This document shows, in pieces, positions 49,275-59,900 of a stretch of 64,000 nt of DNA (the stretch's first letter is position 1; the number at the start of each line of letters is the position of its first letter). Made by a program: the position numbers and the translations under genes. The notes under the pieces were generated by a model, which had not been told where the DNA came from, did not search any database, and worked only from the letters and a program-made list of their open reading frames with translations. Source of the DNA: Vibrio sp. qd031. GTDB taxonomy: Bacteria; Pseudomonadota; Gammaproteobacteria; Enterobacterales; Vibrionaceae. The stretch is from assembly GCF_002100145.1 (NCBI RefSeq), contig NZ_JXQD01000018.1, forward strand, positions 310,001 to 374,000, read 5' to 3'.

Positions 49275-49292
49275 GGAGGCTTTGAGGCCTCC
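49275..49292 (-). terminator. Hairpin at the end of the isomerase gene
   Basis: GGAGGC (49275-49280) / GCCTCC (49287-49292), 21 bases beyond the isomerase stop. No U-tract is visible on the minus strand. The rest of 49015-49312 is AT-rich with nothing recognisable. Confidence 0.45.
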
Positions 49293-49312
49293 TCCTTCTG
49301 AGTTGGCCGTGA

Positions 49313-50803
49313 TTAGCCTAGGAATACGCTAGGGATTTCGTTAGGGTAACGCTCATTACTTGGCTGATTATAATCGATGTCTGTTACTCCTAGTAGGTCA
49401 AGTACTTGGTAAAGTGTTTTACCGGCATGACCGAATGCAATGCCTGCATGGTGAGGGTAACGTTTTTGAACCAATACGTGGCGGTAGAATCGCTGCATTT
49501 CTGAAATGCCAAATACGGCGATTGATCCGAACGATTGTGGATCGATATCTAGAATATCACCCTGTGCAACGTAAGAACGTAACTTAGTGTCAGCGGTAGA
49601 CTGAAGGCGGAATAAAGTTACTTCGCCTGCTTTGATTTGTCCCTCTAATGTACCACGTGTGATATTTGGTGTTTGACCTGGCTCCATTAGACTATGCATG
49701 ATCTTTTGGAAGCGTAACTGAGAGTTCTTCATGCAGCTTGGAGCTGTGTTACCGCAGTGGAAGCCCATGAATAGATCTTTTTCTGTGTACTCGCCAAGTT
49801 GCTCAGCGCTGTTCTCAACCATGTCTTTAGGTACGGTGTTATTGATGTCTAATAACGTCGCTGGGTGATTTGTTGCACATGTAATCATATACTCAGATAA
49901 CGCACCGTAAATGTCGACTTCACATGCGACAGGAATACCACGCTCTGCTAAACGAGCGTTTACGTAGCAAGGTACGAAGCCGAAGAACTTCTCAAACGAA
50001 GGCCAGCACTTATTTGCGAAGATACCAAACGTAGAAGAGCCTAGATTGTTCTTGTGGAACTCAAGTAGCGTAACTTCATATTGAGCAAGCTTTGGAAGTA
50101 AATCCGGGTAAGGGTTGTTATCACCCAGTTCAGCTTCCATCTCAGCTACGATTGCTGGAATATCTGCATGTCCTTCTGCTTGTTGGTACATGTCCAGCAG
50201 ATCTAGTTCACTATTTTCCATAATTTCGATGCCTAGATCGAACAGTGCTTTAATTGGCGCGTTACATGCAACGAAATCATGTGGACGAGGTCCAAAGCTA
50301 AAAATTTTCAAGCTCTTGAGACCAAGAATAGTACGAGCAACAGGGACAAAGTCGGCAATCATGTCTGCCACTTCATCTGGCGTACCGACTGGGTTTGGCG
50401 GAATGTGTGGGCGGATATTACGAAGATTAGCACTGTACGATGCGTTTAGCATCCCGCAGTAGGCGTCACCACGCATGTCGTTTAAACAATTTGTAGACTC
50501 TTCAGCCGCCGAAGCGAACATTACTGGGCCGTCAAAGCGCTGTGCCATCTGCGTTAATGGCCCCTCGGGACCAAAGTTACCTAGATAGATAACTAGTGAG
50601 TTAATCCCTTTCTCAGCCGCTTCCGCAAGTGCTTTAACAGTATCGTTCTCGTTTTCGATTACAGTTTGTAGCTCAACGACTTCAACATCTTTATTTGTGC
50701 AACACTCGACTACATTTTTGCGACGTTGTTCAGAAAGTGAAATCGGGAAACAGTCACGGCTAACAGCCACGATGCCTAGCTTCATTTGAGGTAAATTCAT
50801 CAT
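49313..50803 (-). CDS. L-fucose/L-arabinose isomerase-family protein
   Basis: A 496-residue protein of the fucose/arabinose isomerase fold: an N-terminal Rossmann-like part (LGIVAVSRDCFPISL, then NSLVIYLGNFGPEGPL) and a C-terminal metal-site domain (FMGFHCGNTAPSC, HHAGIAFGHAGKTLYQVL). Such enzymes interconvert aldoses and ketoses with a divalent metal. The adjacent mutarotase and GH43 gene favour a pentose such as L-arabinose from arabinoxylan; D-xylose or L-fucose are alternatives. The start at 50803 follows GGAA. It lies 28 bases after galM in the same direction, so the two are one operon. Confidence 0.8.
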   Translation of the reverse strand: MMNLPQMKLGIVAVSRDCFPISLSEQRRKNVVECCTNKDVEVVELQTVIENENDTVKALAEAAEKGINSLVIYLGNFGPEGPLTQMAQRFDGPVMFASAAEESTNCLNDMRGDAYCGMLNASYSANLRNIRPHIPPNPVGTPDEVADMIADFVPVARTILGLKSLKIFSFGPRPHDFVACNAPIKALFDLGIEIMENSELDLLDMYQQAEGHADIPAIVAEMEAELGDNNPYPDLLPKLAQYEVTLLEFHKNNLGSSTFGIFANKCWPSFEKFFGFVPCYVNARLAERGIPVACEVDIYGALSEYMITCATNHPATLLDINNTVPKDMVENSAEQLGEYTEKDLFMGFHCGNTAPSCMKNSQLRFQKIMHSLMEPGQTPNITRGTLEGQIKAGEVTLFRLQSTADTKLRSYVAQGDILDIDPQSFGSIAVFGISEMQRFYRHVLVQKRYPHHAGIAFGHAGKTLYQVLDLLGVTDIDYNQPSNERYPNEIPSVFLG

Positions 50804-50831
50804 AGTATGTTCCAGTACTTAATTATATTAG

Positions 50832-51842
50832 TTACGCAATTTTGTAAGTTACAAAATGGCTATATGGGTTAGATGAATCAAAGATACAATCTTCTTTTCC
50901 ATCCATATTAATTTTGTTTGGGTAGTTTTGTGTTTCTAAACATAAACCAGCATTCTTACCATAAATAGTATTTCTTCTTCCTACTTCTTTAACAATGAAG
51001 TTGCCAGAATAAAACTGCATGCCTATTTGGTCCGTATATACTTCTAACGCTAAATCTCTATTAGAAGAGTACAGTTTTGCTACTTTTTTCATTTCGGTTG
51101 AATCAAAGCACCAGCAGTGATCAAAGCCTCCCGCTTGTGATAACTGCGTGAATTCCTGATTAATATCTTTCGAAATTTTCTTTTCTACTCGGAAATCCAT
51201 TGGAGTATTTGTAACATCTTCGCTGTTGACTGGAATCGCATCAACGTCAACAAATAGGTAGTTATTGCTGCCAATTTGGAGAGAGTGGTCAAGAATGTCT
51301 TTTGACTCATCTAAGTTAAAGTAAGTGTGCTGAGTCATGTTAATTGGCGTTTTTCCATTAGGTATTGCGAAATAGCCGATGTTCAACTCATCTTGTTCAG
51401 TCAGAGAATAAAAAACTTTAAAATCAACACCATGAGGGTATCCCGCCTCGCCGGGTGAGGTAGAGACTGTTAGCTCCAGCTCATTATTTTTAGCAGAGGT
51501 GACTTTCCATAGTTTGGAGCCAATATCAGCAGAAGCACCATGAAGATGATTTGTTCCTTCGTTGGTTTCCAGTTCAACGACTTGACTATCTAAGGTATAT
51601 CTGCCGTTAGCAATACGGTTTGCCCAAGGGCCTACAACACAACCAAAAAAACACTTCCCGTTAAGATAATCCTGAGGTTTGTCATAACCTAGTACGATGT
51701 TTTTTGTCTCACCACTCTTATTTTTTGTGAAAAAATTGACAATGATGGCTCCTAAATCAGAAATGTCTACCTGAGTTCCTTTCTTATTAATTAACGAATA
51801 AACTCTATATGGGCCCCATTTATTACTAACTACTTCAGACAT
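50832..51842 (-). CDS. galM: Aldose 1-epimerase (mutarotase)
   Basis: A 336-residue cytosolic enzyme that interconverts alpha and beta anomers of aldoses. It shows VVGPWANRIANGRY, TNHLHGA (first catalytic His), MTQHTYFNLDES (second His) and the C-terminal CLETQNYPNKIN with the catalytic Glu. Length is typical. The ATG at 51842 follows GTGGAATA; the frame opens slightly upstream. It supplies the correct sugar anomer for the isomerase encoded 28 bases downstream. The symbol is by family; the actual sugar may be a pentose. Confidence 0.9.
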   Translation of the reverse strand: MSEVVSNKWGPYRVYSLINKKGTQVDISDLGAIIVNFFTKNKSGETKNIVLGYDKPQDYLNGKCFFGCVVGPWANRIANGRYTLDSQVVELETNEGTNHLHGASADIGSKLWKVTSAKNNELELTVSTSPGEAGYPHGVDFKVFYSLTEQDELNIGYFAIPNGKTPINMTQHTYFNLDESKDILDHSLQIGSNNYLFVDVDAIPVNSEDVTNTPMDFRVEKKISKDINQEFTQLSQAGGFDHCWCFDSTEMKKVAKLYSSNRDLALEVYTDQIGMQFYSGNFIVKEVGRRNTIYGKNAGLCLETQNYPNKINMDGKEDCIFDSSNPYSHFVTYKIA

Positions 51843-52733
51843 AACTATTCCACTTCTTAGCATTATGTTTTTATGATGCCTTAATAAAATTGTGTCTTCT
51901 ATTATGTTTTTTATAAGGCCTTTTATTAAAAATATAAGGATGAAAATAATTATCAGTTACATGTCATTTATATTAACTATGATTACGATTTAGCAGTGAC
52001 CACTGTGGTCATGTCGATATGAGTATTTTATCTAACATTGAAAATACATCTTGATTTGAGAAAATCAATTATTAGCCCCGCTAATGTCCCAATAAGCCAT
52101 TGACTAAATACGTCATAAAAATTAACACATCAACGTGTTGAGTGAGAGCTAGGATGCGTAAACTAAAAATAAAATCAGAAATGAACTATCCGCCTTTCTA
52201 GAAGGCAGTGTTGCCTTTAGGTTACTAAACGGAGTAGAAGACATTTTGTGGTTTTCCCATTTGTAGTTTAAATCGACATTTAATACAGCTATCGACAGTT
52301 TAACGGGCACAAAAGTCACTAATTGGGAAATAATCCACTTAAACATTGCATTTAAGCACCTTGCTGCCCTTAAAATAGGATGATATTTAAACAGCCCTGT
52401 ATTGTTCGTCGATAATTTTTCCCTTAAAAATATCGAATCTAATCTTCTGTTTCCAAAGGATACATTATTCGCACCGCCAATAGATATTTGATGAACACAC
52501 TCACCCTTGAGCAATCGTTTTAGATACAACTAAAAAATCGGAACCCGTCATTCAAGCTTCCTCGATTAACAATCAGAAGTTGTTTACAAAAAAACACTGA
52601 TGACAAGCTCCGAACCGCATTAACGAAAATTGGACTATCAATGACCCCAGCGACACTAAACTGTCAACGAGGGCACTTTATAAATTGCTCGCTATACCTT
52701 CCGGATACCAATGCAGTTGCAGAACTTACCTCA
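51843..52733. other. Gene-poor region between two parts of the pentosan locus
   Basis: An 891-bp AT-rich stretch. The promoter of galM must lie in its first part. A 126-codon frame on the minus strand at 52149-52529 (MYLKRLLKGECVHQ...) has no ribosome site and matches no family I know; it may be a relic of an inserted element. No other gene, RNA or repeat is supported. Confidence 0.35.
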
Positions 52734-54380
52734 TTAGTCAGTTTTAGCGATAGTTCGAGCTAGCATACCTACATAAGCACCAACAAACCCAGATGCAACC
52801 GAAGTACTTAACAGTTTGCCATCAAATGTCCTTTCTTTAGGTGCAATTGTCGTGTCACCAATAGTGAAACTGCACATAATCTGATCACAATTTGTCTCGA
52901 CTCTAATCTTATGAAGGCCATCGCTATCCAATCTATCGACCGTTGTAGAATACAAAACCTGCCGAACTCCAGCCTCGGTTTTCTCAACGAGACAACGATA
53001 AACTGTGGCCTGTCGTTCAATAGCAATGTAAAAATGGTGTTGTTCATTTTGGTGAAGAACTAGGCCTGCCGAACAATCGTTCTCAATGGTGTTGTCGATG
53101 ACTAACTCGGACTGGAAGCACTTATGTTGAATTCTCCGTCCAATAAAACCATCAGCAAGCTGAGATCCTTCTTTGCTTTCGATACAGGCTATTGCGATAC
53201 CAGGGCCGCTGTCTAGGCTCAATCTAAAGCAGTTTTTTCCATGGCTTCCTATTCGATTCCAATGATAACTTAGTGCTGCATGGTCAAACGTATCTTTCCA
53301 GTAGAAATTTCCATTCTGGCTGGTATTTACCTGGCTACCTCTACTGTTAATGTTCGGCTTAGTATTGCGGTAAGGAATGCTCATGTTTTCTTCTAAGATT
53401 AAAGGCCATTCATCCTCCCAAGTAACAGGCAACAGGAAAGTTTCTCGTCCGGTATTAAAATGTGTTTCCTTATAGTTTCGGGTAGCCAAAAATACAGCCC
53501 ACCAGTCACCATTTTGAGTCTGAACTAAATCAGCATGCCCAGCAGCACAGATAGGGTTGCTACGCTTGGGGTCAAGTTGACGTTGACTCAAAATTGGATT
53601 GTTCGGGCCAGGAGCGTAAGGACCAAGTACATGCCTACTTCTGAAAATAACTTGTGAATGCTGGTCACTTGTCCCCCCTTCTGCAGCCGACAAGTAGTAC
53701 CAACCTTGATATTTGTACAGATGTGGCCCTTCGATCCATATCGGCTTAGAAGATATCTCTACGCCGCCATCAATCAATAATGTTTTGCTAGACTCGATGA
53801 GAGTTTGTGTGTGCTCATCGTACTGCCAAATCCAAATAGCACGGTGTCCTTCATAGAGAGGCTCGGTTATTGGTTCACCATTGTGGCAAACGTAAATACA
53901 ACCATCGTCATCAAAAAATATGTCAGGGTCGATACAACCATCGATTTGTGGCAAATATATCGGATCAGACCAAGGTCCATCAGCGCTTTCAGCCGTAACA
54001 ATAAAATTTTCGCCAGCATCTACAGCGGTAGTTATCACATAAAACTTACCTTGATTATAACGAATTGTTGGTGCGAAAATGCCACGAGAAATATCCAATT
54101 TAGGGCTAAGTTTTAGAGCATTATTGCTATCTATCACATGACATCTAAACTGCCAATTCACTAAGTCTTTACTGTGATACAAGGGTATTCCTGGGGTATA
54201 ACAAAATGAAGAACAAATTAAGTAATAGTCATCATCGACACGGCAAATGCTTGGGTCAGGATGAAAACCACTTAAAATTGGGTTGTAATATTCATCGTCT
54301 TCCAAGGGTGACAAAAATTCGGGATCGCAGCCTTGGTAATCAAAAGATCGAATTACAACATTAGGGTTATATAAAGTCAT
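52734..54380 (-). CDS. GH43 beta-xylosidase/arabinofuranosidase (second locus)
   Basis: A 548-residue GH43 enzyme: propeller at about 30-350 and a C-terminal beta-sandwich at about 365-545. Catalytic residues fit Asp42 (FHPDPS), Asp151 (GCIDPDIFF) and Glu217 (IWIEGPHLYK). It is distantly similar to the enzyme at 32852 but has a 30-residue N-terminal lead. It has no export signal, so it acts on imported oligosaccharides. GAGGCC precedes the ATG. It lies 56 bases after a truncated binding-protein gene, with a hairpin (54394-54411) between, which is the order of an old ABC-plus-glycosidase operon. Confidence 0.88.
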   Translation of the reverse strand: MTLYNPNVVIRSFDYQGCDPEFLSPLEDDEYYNPILSGFHPDPSICRVDDDYYLICSSFCYTPGIPLYHSKDLVNWQFRCHVIDSNNALKLSPKLDISRGIFAPTIRYNQGKFYVITTAVDAGENFIVTAESADGPWSDPIYLPQIDGCIDPDIFFDDDGCIYVCHNGEPITEPLYEGHRAIWIWQYDEHTQTLIESSKTLLIDGGVEISSKPIWIEGPHLYKYQGWYYLSAAEGGTSDQHSQVIFRSRHVLGPYAPGPNNPILSQRQLDPKRSNPICAAGHADLVQTQNGDWWAVFLATRNYKETHFNTGRETFLLPVTWEDEWPLILEENMSIPYRNTKPNINSRGSQVNTSQNGNFYWKDTFDHAALSYHWNRIGSHGKNCFRLSLDSGPGIAIACIESKEGSQLADGFIGRRIQHKCFQSELVIDNTIENDCSAGLVLHQNEQHHFYIAIERQATVYRCLVEKTEAGVRQVLYSTTVDRLDSDGLHKIRVETNCDQIMCSFTIGDTTIAPKERTFDGKLLSTSVASGFVGAYVGMLARTIAKTD

Positions 54381-54393
54381 GTAGGCCTCTAAA

Positions 54394-54411
54394 CCCCGGA
54401 GTTAACCGGGG
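54394..54411 (-). terminator. Intercistronic hairpin CCCCGG/CCGGGG
   Basis: A GC-rich 6-bp stem (54394-54399 with 54406-54411) between the broken binding-protein gene and GH43, like the hairpin behind the intact paralogue at 27160. Confidence 0.5.
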
Positions 54412-54436
54412 ATATCATTAGAATTGGAATTATTAA

Positions 54437-55330
54437 CTAAGAGCGTCTTCTTGCTTTTTTCTCAATAGCCTTAGCTGCATCGGCCAGTGCTTTATCAATA
54501 TCAAGATTTTTCTCCAGAACTTTCTCTAACGCATCGTCAATAATTTGACTCGCAACCGGGTCATAGTGATGCACTGAGATTGCGGGTATTTGCTGACTTG
54601 CCTCTAACCATTGTAACCTTGCTTGCTGGCCGCCTAGGTAAGCAATGTTTTCTTCAAAGAATGGGCCTTGCTGAGCTGGCAGTAGTGCCGGAAAGGCTCC
54701 GATTTTTTCAAACGCATCTTGCTGAGTTTGAACATCTAATGCCATAAACTTCAAAAAATCCCATGCTTGTTGCGGATATTTGGTCTTATTCGATAAAGCA
54801 TAAAAAGACCCACCCCAGTTCGCATAGTGTCCATTGGGAAGTTGGGCAGTTCGCCATTGACCATTGGCCTCTGGTGCAATCCAATCTTCCAACTGACCAC
54901 CAAGCCATGCCCCCATGAATTCTACAGCTATTTGACCCCGTCTAAGACCTTCCGTCCACTCACTGCTCCAAATTGAGACTTTGGCATCAATTTCTGCTTC
55001 GCATACAGCCTTCGCAATTCTAAATGCCTCTTTGAATCTCGGGCTTTGTACCAAAATGCTGTCGTCATGGTCAAAATATATCCCTTCTCCGGGTTTTAGG
55101 TCACTTCTAATGATGAGGTCCTTAATAAAGGTAGCGTTTGAGACCATATAGCTACCGCTACTTTCCTTAATTTTGATTCCCGCTTTAATAAATTGATCCC
55201 AGTCCCCACTAATATCATCAATAGTTAAGCCAGAAGAGGCCAAAAGATCTTCACGATAGAACATCGCACCTAGACTAATATCTACGGGTAGAGCTGCTAG
55301 GTTATTAAACCGCTTAAAATTATAATTAGA
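54437..55330 (-). pseudogene. N-terminally truncated sugar-binding protein gene
   Basis: The reading frame matches the C-terminal two thirds of the binding protein at 27191-28441 (for example RSDLKPGEG, LRRGQIA, WRTAQLPNG, YLGGQ and the basic KKARRRS end). Similarity starts near NNLAALPVDISLGAMFYRED, extends upstream of the first ATG at 55264 to about 55330, and then stops at an in-frame TAG. The first 120-140 residues, including the signal peptide, are missing. A cytoplasmic fragment could not serve an ABC importer, so the gene is dead. No permease or ATPase genes remain beside it. Confidence 0.85.
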
Positions 55331-55897
55331 CTATCATTGTTAATTGTGAGTAATCTATAGAAAAGGCGTAGATGGGCTCAATGATGATTATCAATACTAG
55401 AGTTATGTTTTTTGCTTTTTGTGACTGTATTTGTATTTTTACATTCTAGTTAATTAAAAAGAGAGATCATGAGCGATTATATGATCACAACCTTGAGGTT
55501 TGACAGTGATTTGTCACGGTGCTTTTTACACCCCTGGGAATAGGATTGTGTCAGTTAGATTGATTAGATAACGCATATACAGCGATAAAAAATAATCACA
55601 TCTGATAGTGCAAATATAATCCTTGGCCAGCCCATAAATAATGATACTTTTCCAGCAAGATTTAATACACATGTGATGCAAGTCAACGAAGTCTGTTTCA
55701 GATGTTCGAGAAAGTATCTAATTCTTTAGCCGATGACTATTGCTAGCCTTTATGGCCAGTTGACAGTAATCGAGTGACTGTTGGTATCCGAGTGCGTTAT
55801 TGCACTCGGATACTCATTTAAAAAGTCTAATCGAAGTGCCTTTGTCTAAATAAACCCAATGACTTCATATCTAGTTTTAAGTTGGCACGAGATAGGC
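55331..55897. other. Intergenic region with a strong hairpin
   Basis: No gene is seen. A perfect 12-bp stem with a 6-base loop lies at 55784-55813 (GTATCCGAGTGC with GCACTCGGATAC), 85 bases beyond the end of the RND operon. It may be that operon's transcription stop, although no U-tract follows on the minus strand. Confidence 0.55.
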
Positions 55898-56944
55898 TCA
55901 AGGGTTTTGAATAATAATATCTCCGGCAATAACGCCACTGTTCACACGAGCTTTCTCACCAAGTTGTACCAATCTTGTTGTAATAACACCAGAGGTCAGT
56001 ACCTTCACATAGTCTAGTTGCCCCACCTGGTAGTACTCGTCAGGTTGCAGCCTGATGTACGAATCTTCTCCTGTAACCACGGTTGGTATCGCATAAAGTC
56101 CTGGATATAGGGTTACTTCGTCATCGACATCAAAGTCCAGTCTTACCGCGAAGCTGCGTGACGAGGTGTCCGCCGATGGTGTGATTTCATTGACTGTCCC
56201 CACAACCTGCCGCTTTAGAGCAGGCAAATAGACATCGATCTCGGCACCAATATGGAGACGTGGGATCAATGACTCAGGTATATGTGTCTCTATTTGCAAT
56301 GAGCGAGGGTTGTACAAAGAAAGTAGATTTGCACCAGGAGCGGCGGTATCACCAATGTTTACCGACTTTGCCGTTACCACACCGTCAAAAGGAGCGGTGA
56401 TAACACTGTATCCAAATGTGGTCTCAGCTTCACTCAAATATGCTTGAGCTTGTTTAAAGTTGGCTTCAGCCCCTTTTAGCTGGGATTCGGCGCGGTCAAA
56501 CTCTGCTTGTGGAAGCAGCTTTTTACCCACTAAATCGCTAATACGCTGAAACTCTTTGCGAGAGACATTAAGTTGTGCCTGCGCTGCCGATATAGATTGT
56601 TCGTTCTGTTTCACTCTCGCACTCAAGTCTTCGCTTTCAAGGCGCATCAGTACGTCTCCTCGCTTCACTTGTGCGCCCACATCCACCAAAACTTCTGCGA
56701 CTTTTGCTGTAAGGCGCGCAGAAATGGTCGCTTGTTGCTCGGCAATGATCACGCCAGTAAACTCGCGTGTTTCAGGCCAAACTTGCGGCTCAAGTACTCG
56801 AGTCTTCAACATAGAGATGTCAGAGGGGCCACTATTTCTTGGCTCTAAAGCGACTTTTTCAGTAAACACGCCGCCTAAATAAAAGAATAGGATCCCAAGT
56901 ACGGAAAATAAAATTGCAGCAATCACACCATTTTTGAGACTCAT
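55898..56944 (-). CDS. RND efflux adaptor (membrane fusion protein)
   Basis: A 348-residue periplasmic adaptor with an N-terminal anchor helix (about 7-28), a lipoyl/hairpin part (about 60-190, RLTAKVAEVLVDVGAQVKRG and GVVTAKSVNIGDTAAPG) and a beta-barrel/membrane-proximal part. It links an RND pump to an outer-membrane channel. The start overlaps the stop of the pump gene (ATGA at 56941-56944), so the two are coupled. No TolC-family gene is adjacent; a channel encoded elsewhere must be used. Confidence 0.9.
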   Translation of the reverse strand: MSLKNGVIAAILFSVLGILFFYLGGVFTEKVALEPRNSGPSDISMLKTRVLEPQVWPETREFTGVIIAEQQATISARLTAKVAEVLVDVGAQVKRGDVLMRLESEDLSARVKQNEQSISAAQAQLNVSRKEFQRISDLVGKKLLPQAEFDRAESQLKGAEANFKQAQAYLSEAETTFGYSVITAPFDGVVTAKSVNIGDTAAPGANLLSLYNPRSLQIETHIPESLIPRLHIGAEIDVYLPALKRQVVGTVNEITPSADTSSRSFAVRLDFDVDDEVTLYPGLYAIPTVVTGEDSYIRLQPDEYYQVGQLDYVKVLTSGVITTRLVQLGEKARVNSGVIAGDIIIQNP

Positions 56945-59900
56945 AATTCCTCCTCATTCGTTTTTAAGCCGTGTCCTTGGACATTTTTATACGCCAAGTT
57001 GTACACTACTGGGATCACCAATAGAGTGAATATTGTTGATGCTGTGATACCAAAAATAATGGCCCAAGCTAAGCCATTGAATATGGGATCTAGGGTGATC
57101 ACAATATTACCTAATAGCGTTGTCCCTGCCGTCAATAAAATAGGGCGCATTCGTACAGCACCAGATTGAATTAGGGCATCGTTTAGTGACATACCTTTTT
57201 TTAATGATTGCTGTATAAATTCAATTAAAACCAGCGAATTTCGGACTACGATCCCTGCCAAAGCGATCATCCCAATCATCGCAGTAGCGGTAAACAAGGA
57301 TGGATTAGGGTAGCCATTAATATCGCTAGCCATTGAGTTTAGTCCCCAAAAACCAGGCATGATACCTATTACGGTTAATGGGATCGCAAGCATGATTATT
57401 CCTGATACTGCTGGCAAACCGGTCTGTACCATCATAATAAAGAACACCCCGAGCAGTGCCGCCCCGTAGGCAATACCCAAATCACGAAAAACGGCAACGG
57501 TAATCTGCCATTCACCTTCGCCACCCCAGATTACCTGAGTACTATCGCTAACTGCCCAAGGCAATCCAGATCCGTTATTTAAATAGCTTCGACGGCTCAA
57601 TGGGATCTCCTCTGAAACTGATTGTGCGAGGTCATCCAGACGAACTTGATCGGCATAAACATCGGCAACAATCTCAGCAGGTACACGTCCAATAGTTTCT
57701 GCATACACGTAAACGACTTGTTGCAAGTTTTTATGATATATCGGTTGGTCAGTGCTTCGTTCTACAAACTCACCTAACTCAGACAGCTGCACTAGGGCTT
57801 GGGGCGCGTCTTGGGTCGAACCATTGACTTCAGTTTTCGTCATTCCAGCTTGGCCACGCACATAGAGTGACAACAGTTGTTGTTTTGCGTCTCGGCTGTG
57901 TTTATCTAATTGAATCACAACGGGCAGTGGATTAAGTTCTCGTTCATTTCTAAGTGTTCCAATAGTAAGACCCTGATTAGCCGCCATTAAGGTTTGATTT
58001 ATATCGGCAACTGACACACCCGATTGGGCCGCTTTTACGGTATCTACTTTGAACTGCAAGGTTTTGATGTCTCCTTGAATACTGGTGTCAACTTCAGAAA
58101 CAAACTGCTCTTGTTGAAGGCGATTTGCCACTCTAATGGCTTGCGCCTGGATATCTTGATATGTATCTCGACTACCACCGTACACTTCTGCTGCAATAGT
58201 TGAGACCACGGGTGGACCAGGAGGAACTTCTACTAATTGAATATTGGCATTATATTGCTGGGCAATCGCCTCGAGATCGTCGCGTAAGTACGTCACGAAT
58301 TCATGAGATTGCAATGAACGTTCATCTTTTGGCTTCAACACAATACGAAGCTCACCTTGATAGGGCTCACTGCGCATAAAGTAATGCCTCACCATACCGT
58401 TAAAATCCATCGGTGAGGCAACGCCAGAAAAGCCTGATACCGACTCGACATATGGCTGCTCCACAAGGTATTGAGAAAATGTTCTTAATGCATTTGATGT
58501 ATCAACATGATTCGCTGTCTCTGGCATGTTGAGCACCAATTGGAACTCGTTTTTATTGTCGTAAGGCAATAACTTCAAAGGAACTGCACGCATGGCTGGG
58601 AGAATAGCCGCACCAATAAACAACACCAAAACGACAGCTAAAAAGGTCCAGCTCTTCGCTCGGCTGTTTAAAAGTGGTTCAACCAGTTTACGATATATCC
58701 GGTAAAGGAGGGTCGACTCAATATGGTAGTCGCCTTCGTCGGCGGCTCGTTTTAAAATTTTCTTAGCCAGCCATGGCGTAATCAAAAATGCCACTAAGGT
58801 ACTAAAAATCACACTAATGGGAACATTAAATGCCAGAGGTGCCATGTAAGGCCCCATCATACCAGTAATGAAGAACATAGGTGTAAATACGATCACTATC
58901 GCCACTGTCGACATCAAAAGGGCACTTTTGATCTCAGACATCGCTAAAATTATCGCCTTACCTCTGGGAAGATCTTTACGTTTTAAGTATCGTTCTATGT
59001 TGTCAATACTGGCGATAGGATCATCCACAATAAGGCCTAGGGCCAAGATAAGAGCAAATAGTGTTACTCGATTTATGGAGTAGCCAAAGGCAAGGTCTAG
59101 ACCTATTGCAGCGCCGTAACTGATTGGAATGGCAATACCAACCACCAATGCGCTTCGCCAATTAAGAAACACACCAATAAAAACCACCACGGTTAAAATA
59201 GAGACGCCCAAACTCGATACAAGATTGGTGACTTTGTCGCTGGCGGTCGCACCGTAATTTCGGATAACACTGTATTCGACACTACTAGGAAATTGAGTCT
59301 CCGACAGCGTTTTCAGCTCGCTTAAAACTGAATCGGCAACCGTAACGGCGTTTGCTCCTTTTTGTTTTGCGACTGATATAAACACCGCAGGAAGGGGTTC
59401 GTCATCGCCTTGACGGTGATACCAAGTATCACTTGTGGCTTCAACGGATCCATCTTTGATGGTCGCAATATCTTGTAGGTATACTGGACGGCCATTAATC
59501 ACATTCACCACCAGTTTTTCTAAATCACTGGCCGACGAGAGATATTCTCCACTTTCGATGATAAATCGCTCACCATGCTGGGTGAGATCCCCGATACGTG
59601 ATTTACTGTGGGTGAGGTCAAGAGCACGCTGAATATCGCCAACTGTCGTCTGCCTACTCGCCATTGCTTTACTGTCAAATGTGACTTCTATAGCCCGTGA
59701 TTGTCCGCCAATAACTTTAACTTCATTTGTACTTGATAGCGCTTTTAGACGCTGGATCGCTTGGTCTGCGATACGTTTAAGTTCAAATTGCGACAGAGAA
59801 TCATCCCCGGTCGAGTAGAGTGAAGTCACAATAATAGGAACATCATCTATCTCCACTGGCATCACTTGCCACTGCTTGACAGAGTTTGGTATAAGATCTT

